From: Botryotinia globosa
Lineage: Eukaryota; Ascomycota; Leotiomycetes; Helotiales; Sclerotiniaceae
Assembly (NCBI GenBank): GCA_014898425.1
Contig: RCSZ01000010.1
Coordinates: 496,001-560,000, forward strand
DNA: 64,000 bases
Reading direction: 5' to 3'
Part shown: one piece after another, positions 1-11,624 of the stretch
Position numbering within the stretch: position 1 is the stretch's first letter
Layout: every line of letters starts with the position of its first letter
The notes under the pieces: generated by a model
Told to the model about the DNA's origin: nothing
Database searches by the model: none
What the model saw: only the letters and a program-made list of their open reading frames with translations
Program-made: the position numbers and the translations under genes

Positions 1-1545
1 CCGAAGGAAGCTATGCAGTTTTGCGATGCAATTATAAACCTTCGTGGCACTATTAGATCGGTCAGAATCGCCGGATTTCCTCTAGATTATACCAGAACTT
101 TACTGAAAGCTATTTTCGGACATGAAGAAAACTCGCGCCAATTCTTTGTGCCTGATCGATCTGCTTGGCCACCACTTCCGCAACGATATTCAGGCATAAA
201 GCAGACACCAGATCTATATAGTGCTTCTATTGGTCCGATGTCACCACAATTTCCCGATTATCAGGAAAGTCTCCATAGTCCATGGTTGTACGAGGCGTCA
301 GTCTACTCTCTCGAACGCCCTGGGACTAATGATGATCTTCCAGTGAGACCAGATACTTCGCTATCCGTTACGACAGTTGGTGAACATGTCAAACTGTATC
401 AGGAACTTTCACCAGCAATTCCTTCGACCGATTCATCTCTTAGCCCAGGGAAACATTTATTAGATTCGACCGAGAAGTCTGCGTTGACCTATCAAGTCAT
501 GGAGGCGGAGGATCGTAACAACTCGAAACAACATACAAAAAAGCTGAATCCACGAAACTCCAGAGATTTTAGTCCTGGTCACTTCTATCGTCAGATAAAG
601 GAAGATGCTGAAGCTGATTTGAATAGTCAAGAAGAACGAACATCGAATACTGCTGTGATTAAACTAGTCCAACAAGCATCAGACAGTGCTTGTGACAGTC
701 AAATAACAAATCAAAGAGAAATCTTATTTTCTGGAGAAGAGAGTCATCGATCAATCTACAACGAGAGAGAAAAAACATTACCCAAAGCTCACAGTTTCTC
801 AAGCAAAAGAAGATCACAATTTAGTGAAAGACAAATGCCTGATATTCCAGAGGGTCTTGTGAACACAACCCCGATTGGCCCCCATGCTCCCACTGCGGAA
901 ATTAGATCAGGAACACTGAAAGCATCAAGTGACCTCCACTTGAAACGTATCCGGGCTCACATAGAGAAGTCTACGTTGGGAAGCGATGAAGGATACAGCA
1001 AGCCCCCATCCCCACCATCTCATGTCAAGATTACTAAAGCTGAAACTTTAACAGAGTCTGATGAAAATTGTCTTGTTCAAAACTCTGCAGGGAAACCTCG
1101 ACCAGAGGCCTTGAATGATTGCACTAATTCTAGTTCGCCTGAACCTTCTCCACAAACTGCCAATGATAATATCCGGGAGTCGGTTCTTGAAACACCAATC
1201 GACCGAAGTCTACTCCGCACACCTTCACCACCCGCAAGACCAGCAACGGTCACCTCTCCCAATACGTTGAATAGTATGAATGAAAAAGACCCCAAGTATC
1301 TCTTGAGTATTCGAGCTCTTCGATCGGCCTCTACATCGACCGAAAGTGTCATTAGATCTCCAGCAAAAGTTCATAGGCCAGTTTCCCTAGTACAACCGGC
1401 GACTTGGTCAGGTATTCCTATGATCTCTGCAGGAGCTCCTCAGAGAAGCTTCACGAGCACAGGAACGCAGCCACAAAGAAGGGAGTCTGCTGAGTCGGAT
1501 TCTAGGAAATTGAGATTCTTGGGTTGGATGCGACGAAGTGGGTAG
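1..1545 (+). CDS. Disordered protein, 5' end outside the window (partial)
   Basis: The reading frame is open from base 1, so the ATG at 13 may be internal and the gene probably starts upstream. From that ATG there are 510 residues. Residues 1-60 look ordered (hydrophobic and aromatic); the rest is Ser/Pro/Thr-rich, low-complexity and presumably disordered, with many SP/TP sites. I recognise no domain. The last residues before the stop are strongly basic (KLRFLGWMRR), followed immediately in the +1 frame by a strong hydrophobic segment (see the next entry). This suggests that the true protein continues into a membrane anchor and that the stop at 1543-1545 is an indel or an unrecognised splice. 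Function unknown. Confidence 0.6.
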   Translation, partial: PKEAMQFCDAIINLRGTIRSVRIAGFPLDYTRTLLKAIFGHEENSRQFFVPDRSAWPPLPQRYSGIKQTPDLYSASIGPMSPQFPDYQESLHSPWLYEASVYSLERPGTNDDLPVRPDTSLSVTTVGEHVKLYQELSPAIPSTDSSLSPGKHLLDSTEKSALTYQVMEAEDRNNSKQHTKKLNPRNSRDFSPGHFYRQIKEDAEADLNSQEERTSNTAVIKLVQQASDSACDSQITNQREILFSGEESHRSIYNEREKTLPKAHSFSSKRRSQFSERQMPDIPEGLVNTTPIGPHAPTAEIRSGTLKASSDLHLKRIRAHIEKSTLGSDEGYSKPPSPPSHVKITKAETLTESDENCLVQNSAGKPRPEALNDCTNSSSPEPSPQTANDNIRESVLETPIDRSLLRTPSPPARPATVTSPNTLNSMNEKDPKYLLSIRALRSASTSTESVIRSPAKVHRPVSLVQPATWSGIPMISAGAPQRSFTSTGTQPQRRESAESDSRKLRFLGWMRRSG

Positions 1546-1975
1546 GGTAGGTTGGTGGAATGTTCTTATGGTCCTCATACTCATTTTTCTCCTCTTGCTA
1601 GGGAAAATATGGCCTTGGATTACTACAGTGACGGAGTTTGTATTTTATGATCATGGCATTGAAGCGTGTATTGATTGTAATGTTTCCTGTTCTTTTAGTA
1701 TAAATGGATCTTCAAAAGTTATAAATTCAAAAGTTAATGAATGCATCAAGTTTGAAAGAATAGTCACACATATGAATCCTTACGTGCACGGAATCATTCA
1801 ATGCAGACTTCATTACCTGATGGTTACACCAGATATTAATATTACAAATCCCACCATTGACCTCCAATACACTGATTCGTTGACGACGAAAGAGGCAGAA
1901 GGGCTCGAGGAGGGGAACTCAATGTTACATGGTCCGTGCCGCGACACTAATTTCTCATCTCATGCTTATATCTAA
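1538..1975 (+). CDS. Membrane-segment ORF, possible C-terminal continuation of the preceding gene
   Basis: This open frame overlaps the end of the previous ORF by 8 bases, in the +1 frame, and lacks an ATG at its 5' end (it opens with GTG; the first ATG is at 1568). It encodes about 145 residues. A hydrophobic stretch near the start (MVLILIFLLLLGKIWPW) would span a membrane, followed by a roughly 110-residue Cys-containing tail with several N-x-S/T sites, which fits a lumenal or extracellular domain. A one-base shift within the GGGTAGGGTAGG stretch at 1540-1551 would fuse it to the basic end of the upstream ORF, giving a textbook basic-then-hydrophobic order. I infer one gene broken by an indel or an unseen intron; alternatively it is a shadow frame. 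Confidence 0.4.
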   Translation: MGRVGWWNVLMVLILIFLLLLGKIWPWITTVTEFVFYDHGIEACIDCNVSCSFSINGSSKVINSKVNECIKFERIVTHMNPYVHGIIQCRLHYLMVTPDINITNPTIDLQYTDSLTTKEAEGLEEGNSMLHGPCRDTNFSSHAYI

Positions 1976-2276
1976 TGTCACGCTATGATCAGAGACCTTC
2001 TTTTCATATTTTACAACCTTTTTACAATACTTTTCTATAGTTGAGATACTGCTATATCATTATTTACCATCTATGATGCGAGTTTATTCTTTGGAATCGA
2101 GGTCGCGCATTGGTGTCACCGCGAAATTACCTAGACTCCTGTGGATGAAATATAGGAGTTAGGAATAATTTTGTCTTCCAATTGACTTGAGTTGCTCCTC
2201 TGTTTCAAACGTATACGTAATAACTTCCTCTTGACCACGTTTAATGGTCCATCTGTCTCTCAGAAAGCAAGCAACA
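1976..2276. other. Intergenic spacer upstream of the HET gene
   Basis: About 300 bases, AT-rich, no ORF or repeat of note. It must hold the 3' end of the preceding gene and the promoter and leader of the HET gene. Confidence 0.5.
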
Positions 2277-4569
2277 ATGGCCAACAACGACCAAATCTCC
2301 GATGATGGAGACTTCACCTCAAAAGAGTTAAACGCTCAAAATGAGGGCTTGAGGGAATGGTTTGAAGAATACATGTCAATAGATGCCAACAAACTTCGTT
2401 CAAATCATCACATATTTGAGGCTTTAGACTCTGATGAGCTAGACGAGGATTCATTTGAGCAGCGCATATTGGATTCGGCAGCAACTCCCATCCTCGGAAG
2501 ATTCTGCGTCAAATGTCAAGAGCTTTTTGATGATTGGCCGACCTTGGGCAATTCTTCAACTAGAGAATACGGTTCAGAGCCTGGTTCAGAAGATGGCTGG
2601 GAGCACACTGCTGTAAGGCCATGTAGCTTGTTCGAATTAGAAGCATCAACACAGGCTGGGTGCAAATTTTGCGCGTTCTTGATCCAACGCCTCAAGGATA
2701 GTTGCCTACTCGAACTCTTCCGCAAAGTTGAGAATCGTTTGTTACTCTTGGGTGAAAGTTCAATGTCGTTTTTATCCATTCGGAACTGGGGTGCAAACCC
2801 AACACAGTTGCTGTGGTCAAATCTACCGGGCAAAATCTGCACTAGTAGCAACGCCGGAATAGCGTCTGAGCTGGGATTTGTGTCCTCTTTTCTCCCAGAA
2901 TCTGGTTCGTAATACTACCATATGTCGATGTTTAACCTACTGACAGAATGAAGCCAATTGCTATGACAGACTGCCAGATGTATTCAGCACAGCGAGCAAC
3001 TGGCTATCAAATTGTATCCAAAAGCACGAAGCCTGCAATAGCAATAACCATGAAACTTTCCCCACGCGGCTTATATTTGTCGCTGAAGAATCGCCACGAA
3101 TTGTTTCCACGTCGGACTATCAAGAGAGATTGCGATATGCAACGCTATCCCACAGTTGGGGATCTCACGAGGTTATCAAGCTTACAACCAAAAACATCGG
3201 CCAACTAATGAAGGAGATACCACTGGATAGTCTTCCAAAGACTTTCGAAGATGCAATAAATATTACACAAAAACTCGGCATTGATTTCTTGTGGATTGAC
3301 TCTTTGTGCATTATACAGAATGACGACGATGATTGGCAAAAAGAAGCCGCGCTAATGAGCTCAGTCTATGGTGGTTCTGTCATCACAATAGCTGCCTCAT
3401 CAGCTCGCGACAGTACGGAAGGTTGTTTTCTCAAACCACCAAAATTTAGTGGCGGCCTTCGAGCACGAATCACTGATGGTGGACGGCAAAGAGTACAAGA
3501 CTTTCAAAACCAAGCAGAATACGAAAGTTCGACTTTAAGAGCTCATCTTGGAACAAGAGCATGGGCTCTGCAAGAGAAATTGTTGTCACCACGAACCATT
3601 CATTTTGGTAATCGTGGCGCTTTTTGGGAATGCAGGTCTTTAATTGCTTCAGAATTCTTTCCCGATGAATTTCTAGATATTTTTCTTCATCCACTTGTCT
3701 GCCGAACAAGGAATTACAAGCCACAGTGGCGTCAAATCGTTGAACTTTACTCGGCAGCTAATCTGACGTATGGGAAAGACAAGTTACCAGCCTTCTCTGG
3801 CGTTGCGAAATTATTAAATGACGAGAATGGCGATCAATATTTGGCCGGAATATGGAGGAGAAAGCTCGAAGAGCAGCTTTGCTGGCGTCTGGCCGGCTCC
3901 AAGGCCTCGAAGCGACCGCTCTGGCGAGCTCCTTCTTGGTCTTGGGCTTCTATCGATGGGAGAGTGACATGGCCTACATCATCCCCCAGGTTTCTCGATG
4001 CTAGGTACGCGCACGTTGTGGATGCCAACACGACTCCTTACAGCTACGATACTTTCGGACAGATCATTGATGGATTCATCCGACTCGCTTGCTCTACCAT
4101 GGCAGCTGGCCACATCGTTTTCACAGAGACTTTAGATGGAGCAGGATGTAGAGGTGACCCTTCAATTTCATTGAATGTTCGCGGCCAAAAGAAGAAGTTC
4201 CCAATCTGTTTAGACTGTATAGATGACATCAACCAAGATTATGCTCGACTTATATATTTGGTACCACTGATTGGAGGCCCAGGCGCCACTGGTCGCATAA
4301 GCAGTGGGAATGAATGGATACGAAACTTGCTCGTTCTGGGTATCGTTCTCCAAGATACTGATTCCGGAACAGGAACATACACAAGGATTGGGAGTTTTGA
4401 TTTTAACGATATGCCGGATTCTAGGGGGGAGCAAAACATCTATAACATGTATGAGCCATTCTTTCAAGTTCTAGGAGAACAAGGTCTGGCGACAGCTGAG
4501 GCAGCGTGTTCTGAGATTCTATCAACTGCTGAACCTCCTGATCATCGGTACCTCATCACTATTGTATGA
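2277..4569 (+). CDS. HET-domain (heterokaryon incompatibility) protein
   Basis: Two exons: 2277-2908 and 2970-4569 (intron 61 nt, GTAATA..GACAG, branch near TACTGAC), giving 743 aa. I chose the ATG at 2277 because of its CAACAATGG context; an in-frame ATG at 2244 is the alternative. The N-terminal part has a CVKC and a CKFC pair and the WLSNCIQKHEAC lead-in usual in this family. The HET domain follows: LRYATLSHSWG near 3130, then FLWIDSLCIIQ and DDWQKEAALMSSVYGGS. These are the three classic HET blocks. A YGKDKLPAFSGVA block and a W-S-W-A-S motif lie further on, as in long HET proteins. Family members trigger cell death after fusion of unlike hyphae; most genomic copies, including this one, have no assigned allelic partner. 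No NACHT or WD repeats are present. Confidence 0.92.
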
Positions 4570-6163
4570 TGCTGATTCATGAAGCGTCGTGGATGATTTA
4601 GTTCCGTCTCAAGTCATAATGGAAGATTTCTTTCTGCCGTTCTGTCGTTCTTTCGCTCTTTCGTTCTTTTAGTTCTAAAATGATTTTTTTTCTTCAGCTC
4701 CGTATCTTGGGGGATGATATATCCTCCTAACTTTGAATACAATTGCATCTTTTTGATATATGTCATTCAAGCAGATTAATGTTTTGTGTGAAGCTTTGCT
4801 TGTTCATCGTCATCTTTTCTTTTCATAAGACTGCATGGGAATCTGAGATGTAAAATGACTCGATACCGAGACTTCTCGTAACATATGACTCCATTGCGAG
4901 CCAAACTCACGACGGCTGCCCCCCCGCATTTGAAATGGGAATGTCTCAAGCTTCAATCAATTCCATTCAACTTGTTCAGTATCAACATAACATAAGGGAC
5001 TTTTTGGATACAAGACTAGCCACGATGATAGCATATCGGATAAATGACTTCATGGGTGGCACTATTCATGTGTCAAGTCTCAAGATACTGTTCCGTTTAT
5101 TGGCCTTCGCCGGCTGGTGGCGGCCCAGGGTCAAAAGATAAATCAATGTGCACTTTGATTTTCTATGTGAGGCTGAATTTGAACGGAATGGGGTTAACGG
5201 GGGAGGTGCGGTTTTGCTTGATCCTAGGTGTATTTTCAAGACAGCGATGAAGTCTGAAATGGAATCGATATGAGAATCACACCTCAGCATGTTCTATCTG
5301 GAACGCTTAGTACAATTGGCGAAATCGGGGCGGTTCCTATGAGGTATGTATTTTGGGTGAGTTGGATATGTATCCAAGGTTGAGATATGCGAGGAGATGA
5401 GGTGTGTTTCAGCTGTTTTCTTCTCAATTTGTGTATACAGAAACGTCTTTTGATACCGTAGAAATGCAGCCGAAAAAGGAATTTGCAAGTCATCTTACAT
5501 TAGGTAGCTCTTGCTATTATTGAGAATTATTATTCTTGGAAATGGTTTCTTGTTAATGGGTTTTGATCTCGCTCGAGTATTCTATACATAGGGTCTGGCT
5601 TCCAACCTATTTGAAACAAAGCATAGGGGGAGATGAAGATGGAGGTAATTAGACGTAAAATTCATGTACTGCGTTTATTGATGATCGTGCCTGGTTCAGC
5701 TTTGAACAAAATAATAGTAAAGGCTCCTGTAAATACCCAAAACTTGAAACGAGAATACTGAATACTGGTATTAACTGCTTTTGGTAAAGTATGTTGCTGT
5801 GATGTGAATGGTGCACTCCCGGTGAGGTACAGTGACGGAATGGGACTTCGACCAGTTCTAGGAAATTATGCTTACCTAATCACACCCTCTTTTTTTTCCT
5901 TATCGCAATCTACATGTGACCAGGCGTTTTGCGAGACCAAGATTCGCGTGTCAAGTTTCCATCTCATCTCTCTACGCTGTGCTGCCTACTCGTCGATCCA
6001 TCAATAAATCTCCTAATATCACGCTGGTATAAGTATCGTCCACCAATGTTACCACCAAACACAAGATCTCATCATCGATATTCCTCTTGAATAGCTCAGT
6101 AAATGTTATGGGCCAACAAGAAAGTGTCCTCAATTTACAACGATCAATCCCACTCTATTTACA
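4570..6163. other. Intergenic region, no supported gene
   Basis: About 1.6 kb between the HET gene and NBS1. Only short unrelated ORFs (under 75 codons) occur, overlapping each other on both strands with no domain or repeat. A pyrimidine-rich stretch (CTTTCGTTCTTTC type) lies near 4640-4690. Confidence 0.6.
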
Positions 6164-9133
6164 ATGTGGACTATAGAAAATGATGGGGACTTCTTTGACG
6201 GTAAATATCTATCTTGATACACAGTTCTACCAAAAACTATACTAAGATCCTGCAGGTAAAACGCGGTGGCTCGTTCCCGGGAAGAAGTATCTCTTCGGTA
6301 GGACGGTTTCGGAAGGTTTGTTTGCCCGAATTCTTTGGCTTCTAACTCAGCTGATCAAAGTAAAGATGGCCATTTTGCAATCGCCGACAAGTCAGTATCA
6401 AGACAGCATTTAACGATAGAGGTTGGAGTTCCTGGTCCAGATGATTGTGTAAGTGTCCGCCAATTCAGATCTGAAATCCATACTAATAACTTCGCGAAGA
6501 GAAATCCCAAAAGCCGATCAAAAGTCATTCTGAATGACCAAAAGACTAAAGCTGGTACCACGGTAAATGGAGAGCAAATCAAGGGTATTGAGGACTACGA
6601 GCTTAAGAGTGAAGTTAATGAAATAATGATTGGAAGGTCTAAGCACATATTCCGGTAGGAACTATCCTTGATCCTTTTGACATGTGTGACTGATGCTGAA
6701 TTATGTAGAATTACTTGGTGCCCTATTGCTTTATCATTCTCATTCTCTCTAAAAGAATTGAAGGCCAACCCTCTCGAAGTGCTTTATGCAACATTCGGTC
6801 CACTCGACGTAAAAGTTCTTACCGAATATGAACGTGATGTAACGTCTCATGTTGTTGTCAAAAAACGCAACACGGCCAAAGGACTTCGAGCTTTGATTAA
6901 TGGAAAATTTATAGTGGATAATGATCCATTCATCAAAGCGATTATTGATGCTACCACGCCAGAATCAGATGGTACATGTAGCTTGGAGAAAGATTTCAAA
7001 AACAATTTCCCAGATGCTGTTCAATATCTTCCCGAGCGCGGTACAGAGCCTACAGATGAACCTGCAACATCTTATGCTCCCGATCTTTCGAGGCAAACTA
7101 TGTTTGATGGTTATACTTTTGTTTTCTACGATAAAGCTCAATTTGAGACGCTTCTAGCGCCTATTACTGATGGACGTGGTAAAGCATTATATCGTGAAGT
7201 TACGCCTACACAAACTCCGGTGAATGACTTTGTAAGATATGTAAAGAATGTGGCAGGAGAGAAAGGGGTTGGTGAGTTTGAGGATGGAAGTGAGGGAAAG
7301 GGTGTTGTGGTGGTGGGCTTCTATCCCACAAAAGGAGAAGGAGTTGAATGGTTCCAAGATTTTGCTAGTCAAGTCGCTTTGGCTTTGGATCAACGACTTA
7401 TATTACAAAGTGAATTCTTGGATGCAGTACTCAAGACAGATGCAAGATTGTTGAGGAGATCTCTTGAAATAGAGATGTCTGGAGTCGTGGCTCCAGCCTC
7501 GACACCAGGTAAGTTTCCTTTTGAACTCAATGGTGAGTGGATTTACTGACAGTCATAAGCTACATGTCCAAACGCTGGTAAGCCAGCAGAGGTGCCTGCT
7601 GAGTCTCATCCTATTCTACCTCCCAAGGATAATCCGGTTGCGACTCCCAAGCCTAATCCAGCTGGGGCTTTCTCCACAGCTTCTGCTCCTAAGGATGCTA
7701 TGTCGCAACAAACTCAATTTCGAAGAGGTAGATCAAGAAGAGCTGTGACTAGTCGTTTCAGTGGTTTTGATGATGATGACGACGATGATCCCCCACCAGC
7801 ACCAGTCTCTCTAGCTTCTATACCCGAGGCTATGGTAGTAGAACAAGATTTCCCCGAAGAATCCCAAGGTCTCTTTGTTTCTCAAGATCCTAATCGCGAG
7901 ATTGATACTTACCGCGCAATGTCCCAGTCTGTGGAACCTGAGGAATCATCTCAACCGACACGGCGATCAACAAGAAAAAGGTCTGCACCCCCCATCGCCG
8001 AAGAAAAGTCATTCATGGATAGTTTTGCACCCACTACCGCCTCTTTCAAGCGTCAACGCCGAGAAAGAGGCGAGCCCACTCCTCCACCTCCTGTCATTAA
8101 AAAAGAAGTGGTGGCCCCCGAATCGGCGAAAAAGAAAGAAAAGAAAGAAGTCGATATCGAAGCCTTGGTAGCCCAGCAACGTGAACGTGCTGAAGCAGCC
8201 GCACAAGCCGAAGAAAAATCTCTGAAACAAGCAGTCTCAACAATGGACATTGAAGAAATGCGCAAGTTAACTATAGTCGAGGATATGGAAGTTAAGCGAT
8301 CTAAACCGGCACCCAAAACAACAAGGCACATGGACGAAAGTGACAGATGGGACGATAAATGGAATGGACGGAAGAACTTTAAGAAATTTATAAGGAGAGG
8401 CGCGGAAGATGGACCAGTAAGAGCTCACGCTAGAGTTATCGTACCTCTTGAAGAAGTCAAGAAGAGGGGCAATGGAAACAGTGATGAATATTGGGGTCTA
8501 GAAGGAAACGACAACGACACCCAACTCCGAAGAAACAGAGTCAAAGGTAAAGCAAAAGAAACACAAACCCAAGCAGAAATAGAAACCCCAGAAACACAAA
8601 CACCCATCTCCTCATCCCGCTCCAAAGCAAAAGCAAACCCGAAATCAAAAACACCACTCCGAAAAATCACCTCGGAAAATGAAGATGAGGAGTTGCCTGA
8701 AAATCCAATGGATGCGCGTGTTTTGAGTGCAGAAGTGGAGATTATACCGGAATCGGAGGATGAGAATGGTCATGGAAATGGAAATGGAAATGGAAATGGA
8801 AATGAAGACGATCCAAGCGCATTCCGCTCTCTTACCCCTGCATCCACAGCACGAAGTTCACGCGCTTCGACGACGCAGAGGGAGAGTTTGAGGAGTAGTG
8901 GGGTAAGTGCAGTGGGACGAGAGGGTAGTATTGGTCTTGGGGGTGGGGTTGGAGCGAATGGAAATAAAAGGGCGGCGGCGAGTTCGTTGGCGAAGACGGC
9001 TGCGGTTAAGAGGGTGAGGACGGGGGTGGGGAGTGGAAGTCGAAGTGGAAGTGGAAGTGGAAGTGGAAGTGGGAGGAGAAGGGTGGTGGAGGAAGAGGAG
9101 GAGCAGGATGAGGATAGGTTTGTTTTTAGGTAG
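6164..9133 (+). CDS. NBS1: Nibrin/NBS1 (Xrs2-type) subunit of the MRN DNA double-strand-break complex
   Basis: Six exons: 6164-6200, 6256-6315, 6351-6448, 6500-6654, 6709-7508, 7560-9133; 907 aa. The start MWTIENDGDFFDG is the hallmark NBS1 N-terminus. The FHA domain follows, with PGKKYLFGR and DKSVSRQHLTI, ending near GTTVNGE. Tandem BRCT domains follow: the first starts at ITWCPIALSF and contains KRNTAKGLRALING; the second contains GYTFVFYDK and VVVVGFYP. The long middle is acidic and disordered. A WDDKWNGRKNFKKFIRR segment fits the MRE11-binding region. The extreme C-terminus is an acidic run ending DEDRFVFR, resembling the ATM/Tel1-binding FxF/Y motif. Intron 2 is only 35 nt; introns 3 and 6 are each 51 nt and keep frame if retained. 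Codon-6 repeats (GN and GS runs) occur near the end. Nuclear: senses breaks and recruits Tel1. Confidence 0.95.
8770..8803 (+). repeat. GGAAAT hexamer microsatellite inside NBS1
   Basis: Five tandem copies of GGAAAT encode alternating Gly-Asn in the disordered part of NBS1. The six-base unit preserves the frame, so length variants would be tolerated. Confidence 0.9.
9041..9076 (+). repeat. AGTGGA hexamer microsatellite inside NBS1
   Basis: Tandem GGAAGT/AGTGGA units encode a Gly-Ser run just before the acidic C-terminus of NBS1. Frame-preserving. Confidence 0.85.
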
Positions 9134-9528
9134 GAGGGGAGGGGGGTAGTTGTGAAGATTGGGGGAGATTGAGGAGAGGGTAGTGAATTTATAGGGGATT
9201 TGCTTAATGATTTGACCCGATTTGAGCGATCTGATCTGAGTTATTTACATTGGTAGATTCTACAGTGGTAGATTTTACTCTCTATATTCTAATTCATTCC
9301 CGAGAGCCATATTCATCTCCGTATGTTTGTTTGTCTATATAATGCATTGCTGTTCATGAAGCACCTGCCTGGTATCTATATAGCCATGCTCATTTATGTA
9401 ATAAAGCAGGCAAATCTACTCTATGCATCTATTCTCCTATACTCCCAACACTCCATATATACACCACAACCCCTCTCCCCCCTCAAATATGAATCTTTCT
9501 CTTTCTCTTCCTCTTTCTCCCCTCCCCA
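9134..9528. other. Convergent 3' spacer between NBS1 and the cytochrome b5-domain gene
   Basis: About 395 bases holding both 3' untranslated ends. Purine-rich next to the NBS1 stop, pyrimidine-rich next to the opposite gene. No ORF with support. Confidence 0.5.
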
Positions 9529-10812
9529 TCAATCCATATCCTCCAACCCACCCACCCCCTCAAACTCCTCCTCTCCAACACTAATCCCCACCAAACACGC
9601 CTCCAACATACCCTCCCAATTAACCCACGGATGCACCTCGCCAAACAATCTCGTGCCATCGCGTCCCGCACACTTCAGCAACTCTGGTTCGCCCCCGGGA
9701 TGATACGGGAGATAGGGAGTAATATTGTATACCTTACCCCCCAGCACCGTCCACGCATCTTTCCCTTTCCTGCCGGTGAATTGTTTGAGAAGGGAAGGGG
9801 GAACGCGCAGGAGAGGGGTGGAAGGGGGGAGATTGCGTAGGTTGGAGGTGGGGGAGGAGGTGAGTCGCGCCCAGTCGAGGGGGGAGTGGTTGGGGGTGAG
9901 GAGAACCTTTTTGCGCGGTTTGGAGGGGATGGAGGTGTGGGTTGGTGGGGGGGCGAGGGAGGGGGCCGCGAGTGAAGAGGAAGGATTGCGGTTTGGGAGG
10001 GGTGAGCGATTAGGGAGGGGGCCGCGGGCGGGGGTGCTGAGAGTTGATGTTGTGGGTGTGGGTGTGGGTGTGGATGTGGATTTAAAGGCGGGGAGAGGAT
10101 TCAATCGTGGAGGGGCTCGAGACCCGGTATTTGAAGCGCGCTGTGCGGAATTTGCAGCGGGGAAAGAGGGGATTTCGGGTTCGGATTCGGATTCGAGATC
10201 GGAGGGTGATGATGTGGAATTCATAGCGTCGAGGGAGAAGATGGGGATCGGGGGGGTTAGAGAAGGTTGCGAAGCGTGCGCGCGGGGAGTGGTTGGTGAT
10301 GCGGGGGTTTGGGGTTTGGGTTTTGGGGTGGATGAGGGCTTTTTGAATAGAGGGGGTGGTGGAGGCATGGCGGCGCGGTCGAGAGCTGCTTTGTTGGGGG
10401 GGGGAGAGGGTGGTTGGATTGATGGGGATTGAGAAGGTTCGGAGATTTGGAAAGTTGGCGCATTAGTTGTTGGTGTGGCTGTAGATTTTTCTGCGGGCGC
10501 AATTATTTTGTGGTTTGAGGAGGAGGATGATGATGATGATGATGACGAAGTCGAAGATTTCTCTCCTCTGTCTTCTTTTTCCTTTTCCCGTTCTTCTACT
10601 CCTATGATTCTCCGTGTCGAATCTTCTCCTTTCCCTTCTTTCCCTTTCCCTTTCCCATCTGCATCTCCATCTCGATTGCCATCTCCATCCTGAATACGAT
10701 TCCCCGCTCGCAAAGTGAATCGCTCGAGAAACGTCCACCATGCCGCTGGCGCATGTTTGTAATATAGAAACGAAACGGAGGCGATCAGGAGACCGAGTCC
10801 TAGAAGGGCCAT
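9529..10812 (-). CDS. Cytochrome b5-like heme-binding protein (IRC21/CYB5R4-N type)
   Basis: Single exon, 427 aa from the ATG at 10812, which has a CATATTACCATGG context. The frame extends upstream to 10914, but that extension is a low-complexity leader reading and I exclude it. Residues 2-20 are hydrophobic, a likely membrane anchor or signal. A long Pro/Ser/Thr-rich disordered middle follows. The C-terminal part has the pre-domain block NHSPLDWARL seen in IRC21 and CYB5R4, then the b5 fold with VYNITPYLPYHPGG (heme His about 371) and the second heme His about 394 in GEVHPWVNWE. The 23-residue spacing fits bis-His heme ligation. There is no reductase domain, so it is a carrier or damage-response factor of the IRC21 type, partner unknown. 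Converges on NBS1. Confidence 0.85.
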   Translation of the reverse strand: MALLGLGLLIASVSFLYYKHAPAAWWTFLERFTLRAGNRIQDGDGNRDGDADGKGKGKEGKGEDSTRRIIGVEEREKEKEDRGEKSSTSSSSSSSSSSSNHKIIAPAEKSTATPTTNAPTFQISEPSQSPSIQPPSPPPNKAALDRAAMPPPPPLFKKPSSTPKPKPQTPASPTTPRAHASQPSLTPPIPIFSLDAMNSTSSPSDLESESEPEIPSFPAANSAQRASNTGSRAPPRLNPLPAFKSTSTPTPTPTTSTLSTPARGPLPNRSPLPNRNPSSSLAAPSLAPPPTHTSIPSKPRKKVLLTPNHSPLDWARLTSSPTSNLRNLPPSTPLLRVPPSLLKQFTGRKGKDAWTVLGGKVYNITPYLPYHPGGEPELLKCAGRDGTRLFGEVHPWVNWEGMLEACLVGISVGEEEFEGVGGLEDMD

Positions 10813-11606
10813 GGTAATATGAGGGAGGTGTGGAATAAAGAATGAATGAATGGATGAATGGATAAATGAATCAATGAATGTGTATTGAGTGAGTGAGTGA
10901 GTGTCCAATATCAAACCCCTTTTCTTTCTTGTACGTCTGCACTTGGAAATGTGATGATGAAAATACTTAAATGGATTTGTAATTCATGTCGATATCTCAG
11001 CCTTACTTTGAATTCCTACCTATGGGTCATTCGTTTGTGGTGTAGTGTAGCCTTTCGGTAGTCGTTATCGAAGGAGTGTGAGGACCCTTTCGGTAACGAT
11101 ATGGGATTTGCGATCGGGTGGATTGGGGATTTGTGATCTGTGATTGGACTGTTTACATTTACGTAATCATACATAGGGTATCTATGTGTGTATATAAATT
11201 ATATCGCTTGTCATCTTACATTCAAATCCATCCATCTCCTTTACTTGAATCATACAAAGGTGCTACTACACAACATTCTCATGAGTATCGCTCCCTACCC
11301 ATCTATCTCACTCTATCTCACTGATATCGTTTTCACAAGACAATCAAGTCACCGCAGTGTTGTCCTCCGTTCCGTCACCCATCACCTAGACAAGCTTCCC
11401 AACTAAGCCTTAAACGTATGTACAACACCACTATGCATACACATAACAGGGGCATCCCTCACGGATCAGGGATAGACATACTGGGAAAGGAACATATCAC
11501 ACAAGGAAGATGATCTTTACACATGCCTGGAACTGTCTGTGTCTGACTCTTGAATCTTGATGCACTTTTGCTGTTCCCCACGATCGTCACAAACGTGTTT
11601 CGAGAA

Positions 11607-11624
11607 GGGGGGGGGGGGGGGGGG
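11607..11624 (+). repeat. Poly-G run of 18
   Basis: Eighteen consecutive G bases followed by TGGGG. It could form a quadruplex and is prone to sequencing length error. Confidence 0.9.

Noticed and set aside
9725..10432. Plus-strand ORF of 235 codons
   Set aside because: Lies antisense to the cytochrome b5-domain gene; Gly/Arg-rich shadow of its Pro/Ser-rich coding strand, no domain.
10813..10914. In-frame N-terminal extension of the cytochrome b5-domain protein
   Set aside because: Encodes a low-complexity stretch from GAAT/GAGT repeats; the ATG at 10812 has better context and starts a membrane segment.
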